A stretch of 64,000 nt of DNA from Erinaceus europaeus (taxonomy: Eukaryota; Chordata; Mammalia; Eulipotyphla; Erinaceidae), in NCBI RefSeq assembly GCF_950295315.1, contig NC_080164.1:10425665-10489664 (forward strand). The letters run 5' to 3'. Position numbers and translations under genes: made by a program. The notes under the pieces are model-generated. The model was not told where the DNA came from and ran no database searches. It saw only the letters and a list, made by a program, of their open reading frames with translations. Shown piece after piece: positions 11,567 through 22,989 of this stretch (the first letter of the stretch is position 1; each line of letters begins with the position of its first letter).

Positions 11567-11845
11567 TCTTTTTTTTTCCACCTCCAGGATTATTGCCGGG
11601 GGCTTGGTGCCGGCACAACAAATCTACGCTCTGGCGGCCATTTTTCCCTTTTTATTGGATAGGACAGAGAGAAATTGAAAGAAGAGGGGAAGATAGAGAG
11701 GGAGAGAGAAAGAGAGACACCTGCAGGCCTGCTTCGCAGCTTGTGAAGCATCATTCCCACCCCCACCCCACGCCCCCTGCAGGTGGAGAGGGGGTGGCTC
11801 GAACCTACTATGTGTGCCTGACTGGGTGTGCCGCTGCCCCGCCCC
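11567..11845 (-). mobile_element. SINE-A, long form with 3' module
   Basis: The reverse-strand 3' module (attattgccgggggcttgg…ggcggccattttt) is followed by a SINE-A body and head. The duplication tagatcact lies at 11558-11566 and 11846-11854. Confidence 0.88.
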
Positions 11846-11984
11846 TAGATCACTGTTTTTTCTGACTGCCTAGATGTACAGGTCCTTGTCTCGGACCGTC
11901 AATATTTTCCTGCTCCTTGAATTATCCCGCATGCATTCAAAGTCCCCGAGTCCAGCAGCTAAATAGTTTTATTTTATTTATGCT

Positions 11985-12034
11985 TTCAATATTTTATTTA
12001 TTATGGATAGACACAGAGAAATTGGGAAGCAAAA

Positions 12035-12080
<46 letters not shown>

Positions 12081-12222
12081 GGAGAGGGAGACTGACAGAC
12101 ACATACAGCATGGCTTCACCACTCACGAAGCTTCTGTCACTGCAAGTGCGGACCAGGGGCTTGAACCTGAGTCTTCTGCATGGAACATGGTCACTCTACA
12201 GGGTGCGCCACCACCCAGCCCC
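11985..12222 (-). mobile_element. SINE-B carrying a (CA)n expansion
   Basis: A reverse-strand SINE-B (tail at the left, ccacccagcccc head at the right). A perfect (CA)23-like run at 12032-12078 has grown inside its body. Confidence 0.85.
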
Positions 12223-12790
12223 CTCTAAGGCCTTCTTCTCTTACCACTGACCTTGCACTCTTATCAGCTGTCCTGTTGTGGAGTGTCCCCGAGCTTTCTT
12301 TTCTGCTCCTGTGATTGTCCATAAGCTAGTTGTGTTTTGACTTGTTTGAGGACCCTCCATACTGTGTGGCTTCTGTCTCTTGATTGGATCTGCACAGATC
12401 TATTTCTCACATCCATGCATTTTCTTTTCTTCTTTCTCTCGCTCCATATCCTTCCCACCTTAGGTCACTTCCTACGTAAGCCTTCCCTGAGCCCCTAATG
12501 AAATTCCCTGTTCCTTGACAGCAGCTGGTGAGGGTAAATGCAGCTAAGCACTGCCTGGCTCATCTATAACTTTTCACTGGCGCCATGTCAGGCTAGCGCA
12601 GGAATCTGGCTGCAAGCAGTGACTGTTGCTCCCCAGAGTGAATGCCTGCAGGCAAAAAACAATGCTGGTCAGGAGACAGAAACGCAAGATTTCTCACACT
12701 CAGGGTAAGACTCAAAATGGTCTTCTGAAAGCAACCTGACAGCATGCGCCAGTAGTCTTAAGGCATAAGCTTTACTTCAGTAAATGAGAG
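12223..12790. other. LDAH intron 1, no recognised feature
   Basis: Unique-looking intronic sequence. Confidence 0.55.
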
Positions 12791-12802
12791 GGAACTGATT
12801 GA

Positions 12803-12983
12803 GGGCCAGGTACACTACAGTCCAGGAGGACCTGGGTTCAAGCCCTTGGTCCCCACCTGCAGGGAAAAAGCTTCACGAGTGGTGAAGTAGAGCTGCGGGT
12901 AGGTCTCTCTGTCTCTATCTTCCCCTCCCTTCTCAATTTTTTTCTGTCTCTATTCAATAATAAATACATTTTAAAAATTAAAG
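12803..12983 (+). mobile_element. SINE-B, partial head
   Basis: A short head with an internal deletion, box acctgggttcaagccc, body and tail. The short target duplication gagagggaa lies on both sides. Confidence 0.8.
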
Positions 12984-13637
12984 AGGAGAGGGAATCGATT
13001 TTAAACAGAAAGCTTAAAAATTCCTTTTTGAAGTAGATGCAGGAAGCTATATGTACAACTAAAATAGACTCGGTAGAATGGCAAAGCAAAGTACGTCGAA
13101 GCAAGACAGAGTCAGGACACTTTATATAAACAAAGCAGCACTAGGAGAATATACTAAACTGCGGTTCAGCCTGACAGTTATGCTGTTCCATCAAAACTGC
13201 TCAGCGCTGTTCAGTTGTAACTGAGCTATTTGCTTGCAAACATTGCTCAAACTTCACTTCTCTAGTTTGATGTTGTGTTTCCACTTTTATAATTTATATC
13301 TTTACTGTTAGCAGACCAGAAAGAAGAAAACTATATATACTATATATATATATACACACACACACATATGTGTATATATATACTTTTTACTAACCACCAT
13401 GTGTAAACACAAATCCTATTTTTAAATAAAAATATTATGAAAAATGTAATAAAAGTTTCTTTTAAGAGGCAAGGACCCCCTTTCCATTCAAATACCATCT
13501 CATCTTCCATATGGATTTTAGTTCACTGATAAATGCCACTATAAGGAATCTCCAAAGCTGTCACTAAAAAAGGCTCTAATGATGTTTATAAAGTGCTAAA
13601 AACAACAGTAGATTGAGCTGTTAAACACAGCAATAAA
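12984..13637. other. LDAH intron 1, AT-rich; (AT/CA)n at 13332-13384
   Basis: AT-rich sequence with a TA/CA/TA composite dinucleotide repeat and no gene signal. Confidence 0.55.
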
Positions 13638-13652
13638 TCAGAGTACTGACAG

Positions 13653-13842
13653 TGGGGCCAGGCGGTGGCACACCTGATTAAGTGCACACACTACAGTACA
13701 CAAGGACTCAGGTTCAAGCCCCTGGTCCCCACCTGTAGGGGGAAAACTTCATGAGTGGTGAAGCAGGGTTGCAGATGTCTCTGTCTCTCCCCTCTCGATT
13801 TTTCTGTCTCTGTCTGATAATAATAAAATAAAACCCAAATTC
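13653..13842 (+). mobile_element. SINE-B
   Basis: A complete plus copy with the duplication cagag[t/c]actgacag at 13638-13651 and 13843-13856. Confidence 0.92.
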
Positions 13843-13856
13843 CAGAGCACTGACAG

Positions 13857-14340
13857 AGAAGACCCTGGTTAGACTGAATACTTGGCCAGTAGAGACTTCA
13901 CAATTACTATGTCTGGTTGACTGAATTTGTTTCAATGGAGCAGACAGTCCATTCAATTTGTAAATATCTAACTTGAAGTAAGTGACATCTCGAGTTTGAT
14001 TAGCCACAAAACTTGTAAGAATTTAAATAGATATGAAACTCAAGCACAGTCTTTTATAAAAGCTAGAAATTAAACAGAAACTTAATTAAAACTCAAACAC
14101 TTCATATACGATACAGCTGAGAAACAGAGTATATAGATTCCTAAAGCATTTTAAATTTTTATTTCATTCTTGTGTTTTTAAATCCTATATAGTCATGTTA
14201 AAAAGGAAGAAAAAAACACAGAAAAAAAGCAAAGGAAAACTAAAAGCATCAAAATTCAAATTCTGCCTTTCCTGTGAAACTGAGATAGTTCAGCGCTGCA
14301 CCCAGCTGGTAAATTAACAAAATGTATAATACCTATATAT
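13857..14340. other. LDAH intron 1, no recognised feature
   Basis: AT-rich intronic DNA. It borders a 77-bp duplicated block that starts at 14346. Confidence 0.5.
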
Positions 14341-14345
14341 CAGTA

Positions 14346-14422
14346 TGACAGCCCCGCCTTCAGTCACAGCCTCTAAGTAATCTTTAATCAGATCTCAAAC
14401 GACAAAAATGGATACATCTTGT
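14346..14422 (+). repeat. 77-bp duplicated block, copy 1
   Basis: The block from atgacagccccgcc to ggatacatcttg is nearly identical (about five mismatches) to 14926-15003. Copy 1 lies outside recognisable L1 sequence. Confidence 0.85.
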
Positions 14423-14479
14423 GCAACTGAGGTTTTCAAAATACTGATGTCGCAGACTGACAGGGGCTTGGCGGTTAGG

Positions 14480-15435
14480 GCCCTGGGCCAGACTGATGGG
14501 GTTAAATAGTAAATTCTATTTATGTATTTTCTTCAAGTTTGGGAGCTACTCTCTGTCCTGATCCACCTTTCTAGTTCTATTCTCAACTCTGACACCATCT
14601 TTCCAGACAATGTTTTTAGTCCACCTGCAGGTTAGCTATCAAGCTCCAACAAAAATTACCAGTCACGTGTGATTAGGAACATATCTAAAATAAACTTCTT
14701 AGCTTTTACCTACCCTAAAATACCTAATCCCAATGCTCTATTCCTACTTTATGGTTCCTGTTCATTACTAGCATGTTTCCATCCTGACTTCCCTGGGCAG
14801 ATAACCGATAGCCTCATCAAGGTGCCCCAGAACCTCTCCTCTCCAGACCCCTAACCCACTAGGGAAAGACAGAAACAGGTTGGAAGATGAGTCTTGATAT
14901 TTGGGCAGCTTGGAATGTTCCTACTCATGACAGCCCCACCTTCAGTCACAGTCTCTAAGCAATCTTTAATCAGATCTCAAACAACAAATATGGATACATC
15001 TTGATCACAGAATGTGAGCTCAGATCTACAGGGATGCAGAGGTCACATAGGCTCCTAAGCTGAATATGGTCCCAGATCACATCAAATCGATGGGGTGTAC
15101 AGTTAACAATATTTTTACCCCTTTCCCATATTTGGGAGTTACTCTCTTCCCTGATCCAGCTTTCTGGTTCTTTTTCCAGCCATGACATCATCTCCCCAGA
15201 CCACCTGCATACCAGATTTCAGGCTCTGGGGAAAAAGAAAAAAAAAGCAGTATAGCCACAGGCCCTTTGGAATATAACTAAAATATGCCTCTTAGCTATC
15301 TACAAAACTGAGACCCCCTCTCCAGCTCTTCATCTGAACTATTCCAGCCTTTAGGTTCATGATTAGTCAACTATTTGTCTGGCTTTATATGTTAACTTTC
15401 TTTTCAGCCACCAGGTTCCAGAAGCTAGCATGATG
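14480..15435 (+). mobile_element. long-UTR L1 3' UTR, fragmented
   Basis: Blocks match in plus orientation the reverse complement of the long 3' UTR copy at 25.5-26.3 kb: gggagctactctctgtcctg, the gatgacatcatctccccag block, the tatagccacaggccc block and the end block. They occur out of simple order, with an extra copy of a 77-bp sequence at 14926-15003. The copy is old and rearranged. Confidence 0.7.
14926..15003 (+). repeat. 77-bp duplicated block, copy 2, inside L1 3' UTR
   Basis: The block interrupts the L1 UTR exactly. The consensus (seen in reverse at 26.22-26.28 kb) runs straight from ttcctactcatgac to acagaatgtgagctc, but here the 77 bp lies between. Confidence 0.8.
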
Positions 15436-15446
15436 TCAATCCTCCT

Positions 15447-15975
15447 GCAATTCCTCTCCTGGGGATCTATCCTAAGGAACCCAACACACCCATCCAAAAA
15501 GATCTGTGTACACATATGTTCTTAGCAGCACAATTTGTAATAGCCAAAACCTGGAAGCAACCCAGGTGTCCAACAACAGTGGCTAGGTACGTTGTGTTAT
15601 ATATACACACAGTGGACTACTACTCAGTTGTTAAAAATGGTGAATTCACCTTCTTTACTCCATCTTGGATGGAGCTTGAAGAAATCATGTTAAGTGAGGT
15701 AAGTCAGAAAGGGAAGGATGAATATGGGATGATCTCACTCATAGACAGTTGAGAAACAAGATGAGAAGGGAAAACACTAAGCAGAACTTGGACTGGAGTT
15801 GGTGTACTGCACCAAAGTAAAAGTCTCTGGGGGGGAAGGGGAGGGCTCAGGTTCTAGAATATGATGGCAGAGGAGGATCTAACAGAAGCTTAACTGTTAT
15901 GTGGAAAACTGGGAGATGTTATGCATATACAATCTATCAACTGTAAACCATTAATCATCCAGTAATTCAAAAACA
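15447..15975 (+). mobile_element. L1 (short-UTR), 5'-truncated ORF2 C-terminus
   Basis: It begins inside ORF2 ([19 protein letters not shown]) and continues through [12 protein letters not shown] and the ORF2 end, then the short 3' UTR (gttatgcatatacaatc). It has stops and is dead. It joins directly to an older long-UTR fragment. Confidence 0.88.
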
Positions 15976-16013
15976 AGATGACCAGTTGGTATAAACATAA
16001 AAGAAATGAACTA

Positions 16014-16326
16014 GGGGGTCGGGCAGCAGTGCAGTGGGTTAAGTGTACTTGGCGCAAAGTGCAAGGACCAGCCCAGTTCGAGCCCCAGTTCCTGAGCTGC
16101 AGGGGGTTCGCTTTACAAGTGGTGAAACAGGTGTCTGTCTCTCTCTCGCACTCTGTCTCCCCTCCTCTCTTGATTTCTCTCTGTCCTAACCAACAACAGC
16201 AATAGCAAAAATAATAATAACAAGGGTAACAACAAGGGCAACAAAATGGGAAAAACAGCCTCCAGGAGCAGTGAATTTGTAGTGCAGACACCGAACACCA
16301 GCAATAACCCTAGTGGCAAAAAAAAA
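16014..16326 (+). mobile_element. SINE-A, long form with 3' module
   Basis: Head, body and CAACAA-rich tail are followed by the 3' module (cagtgaatttgtagtgcag…agcaataaccctagtgg) and a final A-tail. The duplication agaa[a/g]tgaact is at 16003-16013 and 16327-16337. Confidence 0.9.
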
Positions 16327-16459
16327 AGAAGTGAACTCTATGCTACTCATAGTTACTTACACATTACGAATAAGCATACATGAGGAATATATGGGGAAGG
16401 ATAAGCAATAATAGCCCACACAAGTACCGATCAAAGAAAAGATGTGTGTCTTATTATTC

Positions 16460-17020
16460 ATGTTGCAAAAATATTATCCCATAGTCAGTGGCTTAAAACT
16501 ACCATTTGACTATATTGAGAGTCAGTGAGTCCAGAATTGAGAAAGGAAACAGCACAAGTACTCTATCTTGAGCTCATAAAGTCTGGGGCCTCAGCTGACA
16601 TGTTCACTGGGGCAGGAATCTCTTGGAAACAGTTTCATCTGCATATCTGACAACTCATGTCTGCTTTCTGCTATCATGCTGTCCAGAAACACCTGCACAG
16701 TTCTTCCCTATGTGTTCTTTCCACATGGGCAGCTTTGGATTTGTTCAGAGAACAGTGCTTGGGTTCCAAGAGCAATAGTCCCAAGAAAATCAGATTGAAG
16801 TTGAATGACACTGTACAGTCTAACTGCAAAATTCATACCACAACACTCCCAGGCTAGCCACAAAACCACCTATTTGAAAGAGAGCATGAACTAGGATGCT
16901 CTCCCAAGGGGGAGAGCGGCAATTATACTGTAGAAAGAGAACAAGTTCTGGAACATGGCTATTGAGCCCAACATTGGAAGACACCTCCTGTGTAATCAGC
17001 TTGAACAAGATGCATAAGGT
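16460..17020 (+). mobile_element. possible ancient eutherian repeat
   Basis: The order cagtggcttaaaact … ggggcctcagctgacat … ggcaggaatct … cacatgggcagct resembles an old interspersed repeat common in placental mammals. I cannot name it safely. Very diverged. Confidence 0.35.
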
Positions 17021-17261
17021 GCAGTTCTGCAGAATTTCTAAAGGGCACTGGCAGGATGGCTGCTGGAGGTATAGTGACAGTGTAGCTGCTTTCCAAATTA
17101 CACTGATAAAAACTTTGAGCCTTTCAAAGTATGCATACAGCCTTTAAATAATTTGACCCATTTCATCAATGATGAGATCATCAACCTTTACCAATAATAC
17201 CTCACCTTCATTCTCAGAACAGTTTGTGAAAATACTGGAGGCATAGAAGTCTGGTGATTTT

Positions 17262-17350
17262 TAAAAGACAGAGGGAACTGTGTGGAGTTGTACCCCTCTT
17301 ATACTATGGTTTTGGTCAGTTTTCTTTTTATTAAAAAAATAATAATAAAG
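17262..17350 (+). mobile_element. long-UTR L1 3' end fragment
   Basis: The terminal block of the L1 3' UTR (gtgtggagttgtacccctctt … ggttttggtcagtttt) ends in an A/T-rich tail. Confidence 0.75.
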
Positions 17351-18508
17351 TGATCCATTTAAAGCTAATTCCACTGGTATTTATTTAACTGCAGTTAGTA
17401 TAAGTGGAACAAAAAAGAAAAACCAGGAATCTTACCCCTCAGCCCCGGCAAGCTTCAAAACATACAAGTGAGAGTGAGCAGATAAATGCATAAACAGAAA
17501 TGATTCTGAAGACAGGACTAGAATGACTTCAGGAACCCACCAAATCACCAGTGAGTGCAAACACCTGTGGATTGTGGATAGAGAGGAGCCTAAGGAGAGA
17601 TTGAGTGGCAGCTAATAGTCTGGCAGTTTACCAATTGAAGCACCACCTCCAGCACCAACAAAAAGATGGCTGAAGGGAGGAGAGGACTCCCCTAAGACTC
17701 ACCAAATGCAACTGTGAGTCTCCATTGCTACTGCCCTCAGAGGCTGGAGCAGCAGGGGGGAGACCCTGTGCTGACATCTGGGAACAGAGAACTGACCAGG
17801 AAACTCAGGACAAGAGCTACACCTCGGTAGTGGCCTAGTGGTGGGGCTGTGTGGTGGGAGCCTTTTCACATTGTTCTCCTGATGAGACCAAGGGGAATAA
17901 TTGCCTCAGAAACTACAGACTATAAACAGGACTTGTTTAGAAACTCACACGGCCCAGCAGTGCTGCCTGGCTTGGCAGAGAAGCTGAATTGAGCCCAGAG
18001 CTTTAGATCCTTGGAGTGTGGGAGTCTCTTTGCATAACCACTGTATTATCTCTCCCCCATCTTGACTTATCCCTTGGTCAGGAGTGAATGATTAAGATAA
18101 GCCTACTTACAGTTTAAAAGCTCTCAGGTTACCACAGTCTACAAGGAAGAATAAGAAGCGTTTAACAGCTACTGTGCTCCAACTCAGGGACTGAAATAAT
18201 ATTGAAACAACGGTTAATTTCCATAACTGTGAACTCTTACTTAGAGACAAGTACCTTACTTAGACACAATCCAGTCAATCCAGGCATGAATGATCAGTAA
18301 TTTAAAAAGTACTGAGAGAGGGACCTCATAACATACTATATAGAATGGTTAAACCAATAAGAAATACTGGAGAAATGGGCCAGGACAAAAGTCCAGCTAA
18401 AAGGCCGAAGCACAGAATAAAGAGGTCAACATCCAAACGATAGTCAAGGAAATAATCACAGCAGTGAGTCAAGACTTTGGAAGAATTGTCATCAGAAATG
18501 CAGAAACA

Positions 18509-18801
18509 GGGAATTGGGCAGTAGCACAGTGGGTTAAGCACACATGGCACAAAGTGCAAGGACCAGCATAATGACCCAGGTTCAAGCCCCCGGCTCCCCA
18601 CCTGCAGGGCAGTCACTTCACAGTCAGTGAGGCAGGTCTGCAGGTGTCTCTCTTTCTCTCCCCTTCTCTGTCTTCCCCTCCTCTCTCCATTTCTCTGTCC
18701 TATCTAACAATAATGTCATCAATAACAACAACAATAACTACAACAACAATGAAAACAAGGGCAACAAAAGAGAAAATAAATATTAAATTTTTTTTAAAAA
18801 A
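18509..18801 (+). mobile_element. SINE-A inside L1 ORF1
   Basis: A complete copy with the perfect 15-bp duplication agaaatgcagaaaca at 18494-18508 and 18802-18816. It interrupts the ORF1 region. Confidence 0.95.
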
Positions 18802-19529
18802 AGAAATGCAGAAACAACAAATGAGACTCTGGAAGAAAACACTAATTATCTCAAGGTCATTAAAGAGCTGAAAGCTGAAATAACTGAGCTAAAACATAAC
18901 TAGCTGAAGAACTAAAACAGTATCAGAACAGGGTAACAAAATAGATGAAATACAGAGATAAGTACAACGGGGAGAAAATAGAATAAATGAGGCTGCAGAC
19001 AGAATTAGCAAGATCAAGGACAAATTAGAGACAACTGAAAAAGAAGTAAGAGCTCTCAAAAAGAGATTGAGATGCTGAAATCAACAACAGAGACCTATGG
19101 AATGACTTCAAAAGAAATAATATATGCATTATTGGCTTACCAGAGGAAGAAAGAGAGGGAAGGAAAGAAAGCATTCTTCAACACATAATAGACACCAAGA
19201 CACATCATATTTAAAATGGAAAAGAATAAGGATAAAGAAAGGACCCTGAAGGCTGCAAGAGAAAAATCAAAGAGTCACCTACAGAGGAAAAGCCATAAGA
19301 TTAGCAGCAGACTTCTCCACACAAACACTACAGGCCAGAAGAGAATGGCAAGATATCTATCCAGTGTTTAATGAGAAAGGCTTTCAACAAAGACTACTGT
19401 ATCCTGCTAGACTGTCATTCAAACTAGATAGAGGCATAAAAACCTTCTCAGATAAGCAACAGTTGAAAGAATGAACTATCACCAAGCCTGCCCTGAAAGA
19501 AGTTCTGAAAGGTCTCCTATAAACAGACC

Positions 19530-20060
19530 ACCATAAAATTTATGTGGAAAAGAGTTCTGCCAATATTTTCCTCTAAGTATCTGATTATTAGTGCTCTAAC
19601 ATTCAAGTCCTCAATCTACTTGGAATTTACTTTTGTATTTGGTGAAATATAGTGGTTCAGTTTCATTCTTCTGCATGTTTCAACCATTTCTTTTCCAACA
19701 TCATTTGTTAAAGACTCTGCTTCCCCCATTTAATAGTCTGGTTGCCTTTGTCAAAGATTAAGTGTCCATAGGTATGGGGGCTTACTTCCAGGCTCTCAAT
19801 TCTCTTCCACTGGTCAGTGTGTCCATTCATGTTCCAGTACCAAGCAGTTTTGAGGACAGTGGCCCTGTAATACAATTTGAGATCTGGGAGTGTGATGCCA
19901 CCAGTTCTGTTCTTTCTTCTCAAGATTGTTTTGGCAATTCTAGGTCTTTCTGGTTCCAGATAAACATTTGTAGCATTTGTTCTATTCTAAAAAATGTGCT
20001 TGGGATCTTGATGGGGATAGCATTAAATTTGTATATGGCTCTGGGTAGTATATTCATAAG
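19530..20060 (-). mobile_element. inverted ORF2 segment within the L1
   Basis: On the minus strand it encodes the post-RT part of ORF2 ([20 protein letters not shown], then [10 protein letters not shown]). Its neighbours on both sides are plus-sense L1, so it is inverted in place. It may instead be a separate insertion, but no target duplication was found. Confidence 0.75.
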
Positions 20061-20120
20061 TTTGTCATATATCAGAACTCTAACTATCTACAAGAATGGA
20101 GTCAAAATATCTTCAATCTA

Positions 20121-20509
20121 TGTTGGTCTGCTTCTAAGACCCCTTCTGTTGCATTGCTTGACGCTGTGGTCTATTTACATAATCACTGTTTTGCCCGCAC
20201 TGGTTTAATCCACACTGGTTTGAGCTCTTTTTTCACTCTGCCCCCTCTCCTAGTCACATCCTGTTTTCCACCATTTAGTCCCCACTGGTTCATGTGTTTT
20301 TTTCCTTCTCCCCCACCCCCTATCCTACGTACATCCTCTTCTGACCTGACACTTCCGCCTCAGGAGATATAAAGGACAGGGCTTTCTAATGAAGAGAGAT
20401 TAGATTAGATAGCTTGTACTGCATTCCTCATCAATAAAAGACTGAACTGCGTCCCACTCAGCTATGAGTCCCTGGTCGTCTCTCTCCCGCCCACGAAGCT
20501 AGACTGGCA
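20121..20509 (+). mobile_element. solo LTR 3 (389 bp) inside L1
   Basis: It starts TGTTGGTC and ends ACTGGCA, with the 6-bp duplication aatcta at 20115-20120 and 20510-20515. A TATA-like gatataaagg lies at about 20369 and an AATAAA in caataaaagactg at about 20434. It splits the L1 sequence just before the ORF2 start. It shares the ctatttacataa block with LTRs 1 and 2, but its 3' half differs. Confidence 0.9.
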
Positions 20510-20943
20510 AATCTATGACATCAATAAATGTCAATGGCCTGAATGGAATACTACTTAGCTATTAAAAATGACTTCACCATTTTCAGCCAATCTTGGATGA
20601 AGCCTGAAAAAATCATGTTAAATGAAATAAGTCAGAAGCAGAAGGATGAATATGGGATGATCTCACTCTCAGGCAGAAGTTGAAAACCAAGATCAGAAGA
20701 GAAAACACAAGTAGAACCTGAAGTGGAATTGTCGTATTGCACCAAAGTAAAAGACTCTGGAGCGAGTAGGGTAGGGGGAGAATGCAGGTCCAAAAAGGGT
20801 GATAGAGGACCTAGTGGGGGTTGTATTGTTAGATGGAAAACTGGGAAATGTTATGCATGTACAAGCTATTGTATTTACTGTCAAATGTAAAACATTAATT
20901 CCCCAATGAAGAAATTAAAAATAAAATAAAAAACAATAAAAAT

Positions 20944-22330
20944 ATTGTAATGTGTAGTTGCATATCACACCCACCACCAGAGTTCTGTATCCCCACTTTG
21001 TAATTCATTTGGAAGATATTCTTATCATCCTCATCTGACTTTACCCATGTCTATGTCTGAAAAGTTGACAGCACTGTTAATGGAACACAAAACTGAAGGT
21101 CACACATATTTACATTATGTGCCCCAAAATATAGGGGCTTCAAGTGACAAAATTAATTTTATCACCTTTTTGATGTGGGGGTTGAACTGGGGCCTCGTGC
21201 ATTTAAACGTAATTGGCCCCCTCCTTTTTTGGGCACCAGGACATCAGTTTAAAAGTCAAGAAGTTCACAAATTTGTACAATTACGTATGTACTGTAACAT
21301 TAACTCATGAATATGAATTAAAATACGACTAATTTCGTCTGGTTGAAGTATACTGTGCACATTTCAGACTTAGCAATTTTTAAAAATATTATAGCAATTC
21401 TATAATTGATAAAATGTTGAAAGGGAATGATATTTTGAGAGAAAAAGAAAGTCACCCAGTCTTAAGTACTAAGTTGTCCAAAATACCAATTTTAGAGAAG
21501 ATAATCTGTGAGTTTTGACTATCCACTACAATCCTACATACTGGAAAAAACAAAAAGGGGTCTTTAATGGGAGTGGGTGGAAATTTAGATTATCAATATT
21601 GTTTCAGGAAGTTATTTTAAACCTCCCTGTAGACTCTTAAGACTCTTAATTCTTCAGGGTTGCATCATGTTACACCTGTCTCTTCTTTCTTTCCCCATAG
21701 GAATTTGCTCCTAGAACCCAAAGGGCTAAATTCCTGTTAGACTGTAAATACTCCTAGTGTTAGGAGCACCAGACACAAAACAAGAAATGAATTAGTGAAT
21801 CAAGTATCCCAATGTACATCCTGTCTTATGTGGAAAATTAAAAACCAAAGGTGAGCATTCAGTTAAGGTCTTTTGGGGGCAGGAAAAGCAGTGTGAGCAC
21901 TAGATGTATGCTGCAAAGACCATCAAGAGAGCTGGGCTGTAGGTTCAGGGTGTGTGGGGGGTCAGTCTCTTAATACATGACATTTCTCGAGTGCTTACTG
22001 TGTGTTCTAAATGTTCTATGTGTTGTCTCAGTTATGAGACAAGTAAAATCGTGTCAAGTGGATTCTGTTGAAGTAACTTTCTAGCTCCAGTATAGAACAG
22101 CTTTTCCCTGGGTGCCATGTCAGCAAACCCAAATTTAGTTAACGGTTGAGTCCCTGTAAACTCTCTGCTCAAGCAGAAACAAGAATATTAACTGTATGTG
22201 CAGGATCCCAGTTTCCAAAAGCCAATTGACGAAGTCCATGTCTATGGCCCCATATCAGCCAATCTGATGTTTCCCAATTGTTTCTTCCCTGTACTTTCTT
22301 TATCCTATAAAAATGTCTTAACTACCACTC
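20944..22330. other. LDAH intron 1, no recognised feature
   Basis: Unique-looking sequence; one short ORF here has no recognisable content. Confidence 0.5.
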
Positions 22331-22469
22331 CTTTTTTTTTTTTTTTTTTAAACCAGAGCACTGCTCAGCTCTAGATTATAGATAGTGGTGCTGGGGACTG
22401 ATCCTGGGACCTTTGGTGCCTCAGGCATGAAAATCTTTTTGCATAACTATTATCCATCTCCCCAGCCCC
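22331..22469 (-). mobile_element. SINE-C
   Basis: A poly(T) run is followed by ccagagcactgctcagctct and ends tgcataactattatccatct-ccccagcccc. This is a complete reverse copy. Confidence 0.85.
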
Positions 22470-22511
22470 CTTTTGAATTATACAAAAGATTGTCCATTGT
22501 CTACTTTAACC

Positions 22512-22700
22512 TTTTTTTTTTTAATTATTCATTTTGATAGATATAAAGAGATCAAGAGGGAAGGGGAAGGTTGAGAGGGAAAAGAAAGACACCTACAGAC
22601 CAGCTTCACTGCTCTAGAAGCTTCCCCCACTGCAGGTGGGGTTCCAGTGGTCCTTGTTTATTGCAACATGTATTCTACCAGGTGTGACAGCACCAAGCTG
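22512..22700 (-). mobile_element. SINE-B, diverged
   Basis: A T-run, then the gagatcaagagggaaggg body, cccccactgcaggtgggg, and the head end. The B-box region is altered (gttccagtggtcc). Confidence 0.75.
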
Positions 22701-22955
22701 ATGAGCATTTTTGTTTGTTTGTTTGGTTGGTTGCTAGAGCTTCATAGCTCTGGGAAATTATTCTGATAGAAAAAGTTAGAGTAAGAGAGCAAGACAACAG
22801 GCTTCCTCCAACATGGGGGCCGGGTTAAAATATGTGTGGTGGTGGCCTGGCAAAGCAGGCGCCCCAGCTATCTTTCAGGCTGTCAATGCCATAAAATTCA
22901 GATGAATGCAAATATCCATTTTACATGAGAAAGTTGAGACACAGGCTACTTGCTT

Positions 22956-22975
22956 CTTCTTCTTCTAGCGTTTGC
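22956..22975 (-). mobile_element. 20-nt 3' tip of a non-L1 LINE (copy a)
   Basis: The 20-nt insert cttcttcttctagcgtttgc is flanked by a perfect 14-bp duplication, caggctacttgctt, at 22942-22955 and 22976-22989. The insert equals the 3' end (stop codon plus GAA tail) of the LINE copies at 24384 and 25146. It is thus an extremely 5'-truncated target-primed insertion in LDAH intron 1. Confidence 0.85.
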
Positions 22976-22989
22976 CAGGCTACTTGCTT

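Larger units (their letters stand above)
17540..20943 (+). mobile_element. L1 with 5' UTR, ORF1 and rearranged ORF2
   Basis: A 5' UTR-like leader runs to about 18370. ORF1 follows, broken by stops. It has an N-terminal start-like region, a coiled-coil stretch (KELKAEITELKH), an RRM-type IIGLPEEE block at about 19130 and the C-terminal domain (TPRH, AREK) to about 19520. A middle piece of ORF2 then lies inverted at 19530-20060, followed in plus sense by the spacer and ORF2 start (INVNGLN, split by the LTR). The sequence next jumps to the ORF2 C-terminus and short 3' UTR at 20545-20943. Internal deletion plus inversion makes it non-functional. The 5' boundary is approximate. Confidence 0.78.
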
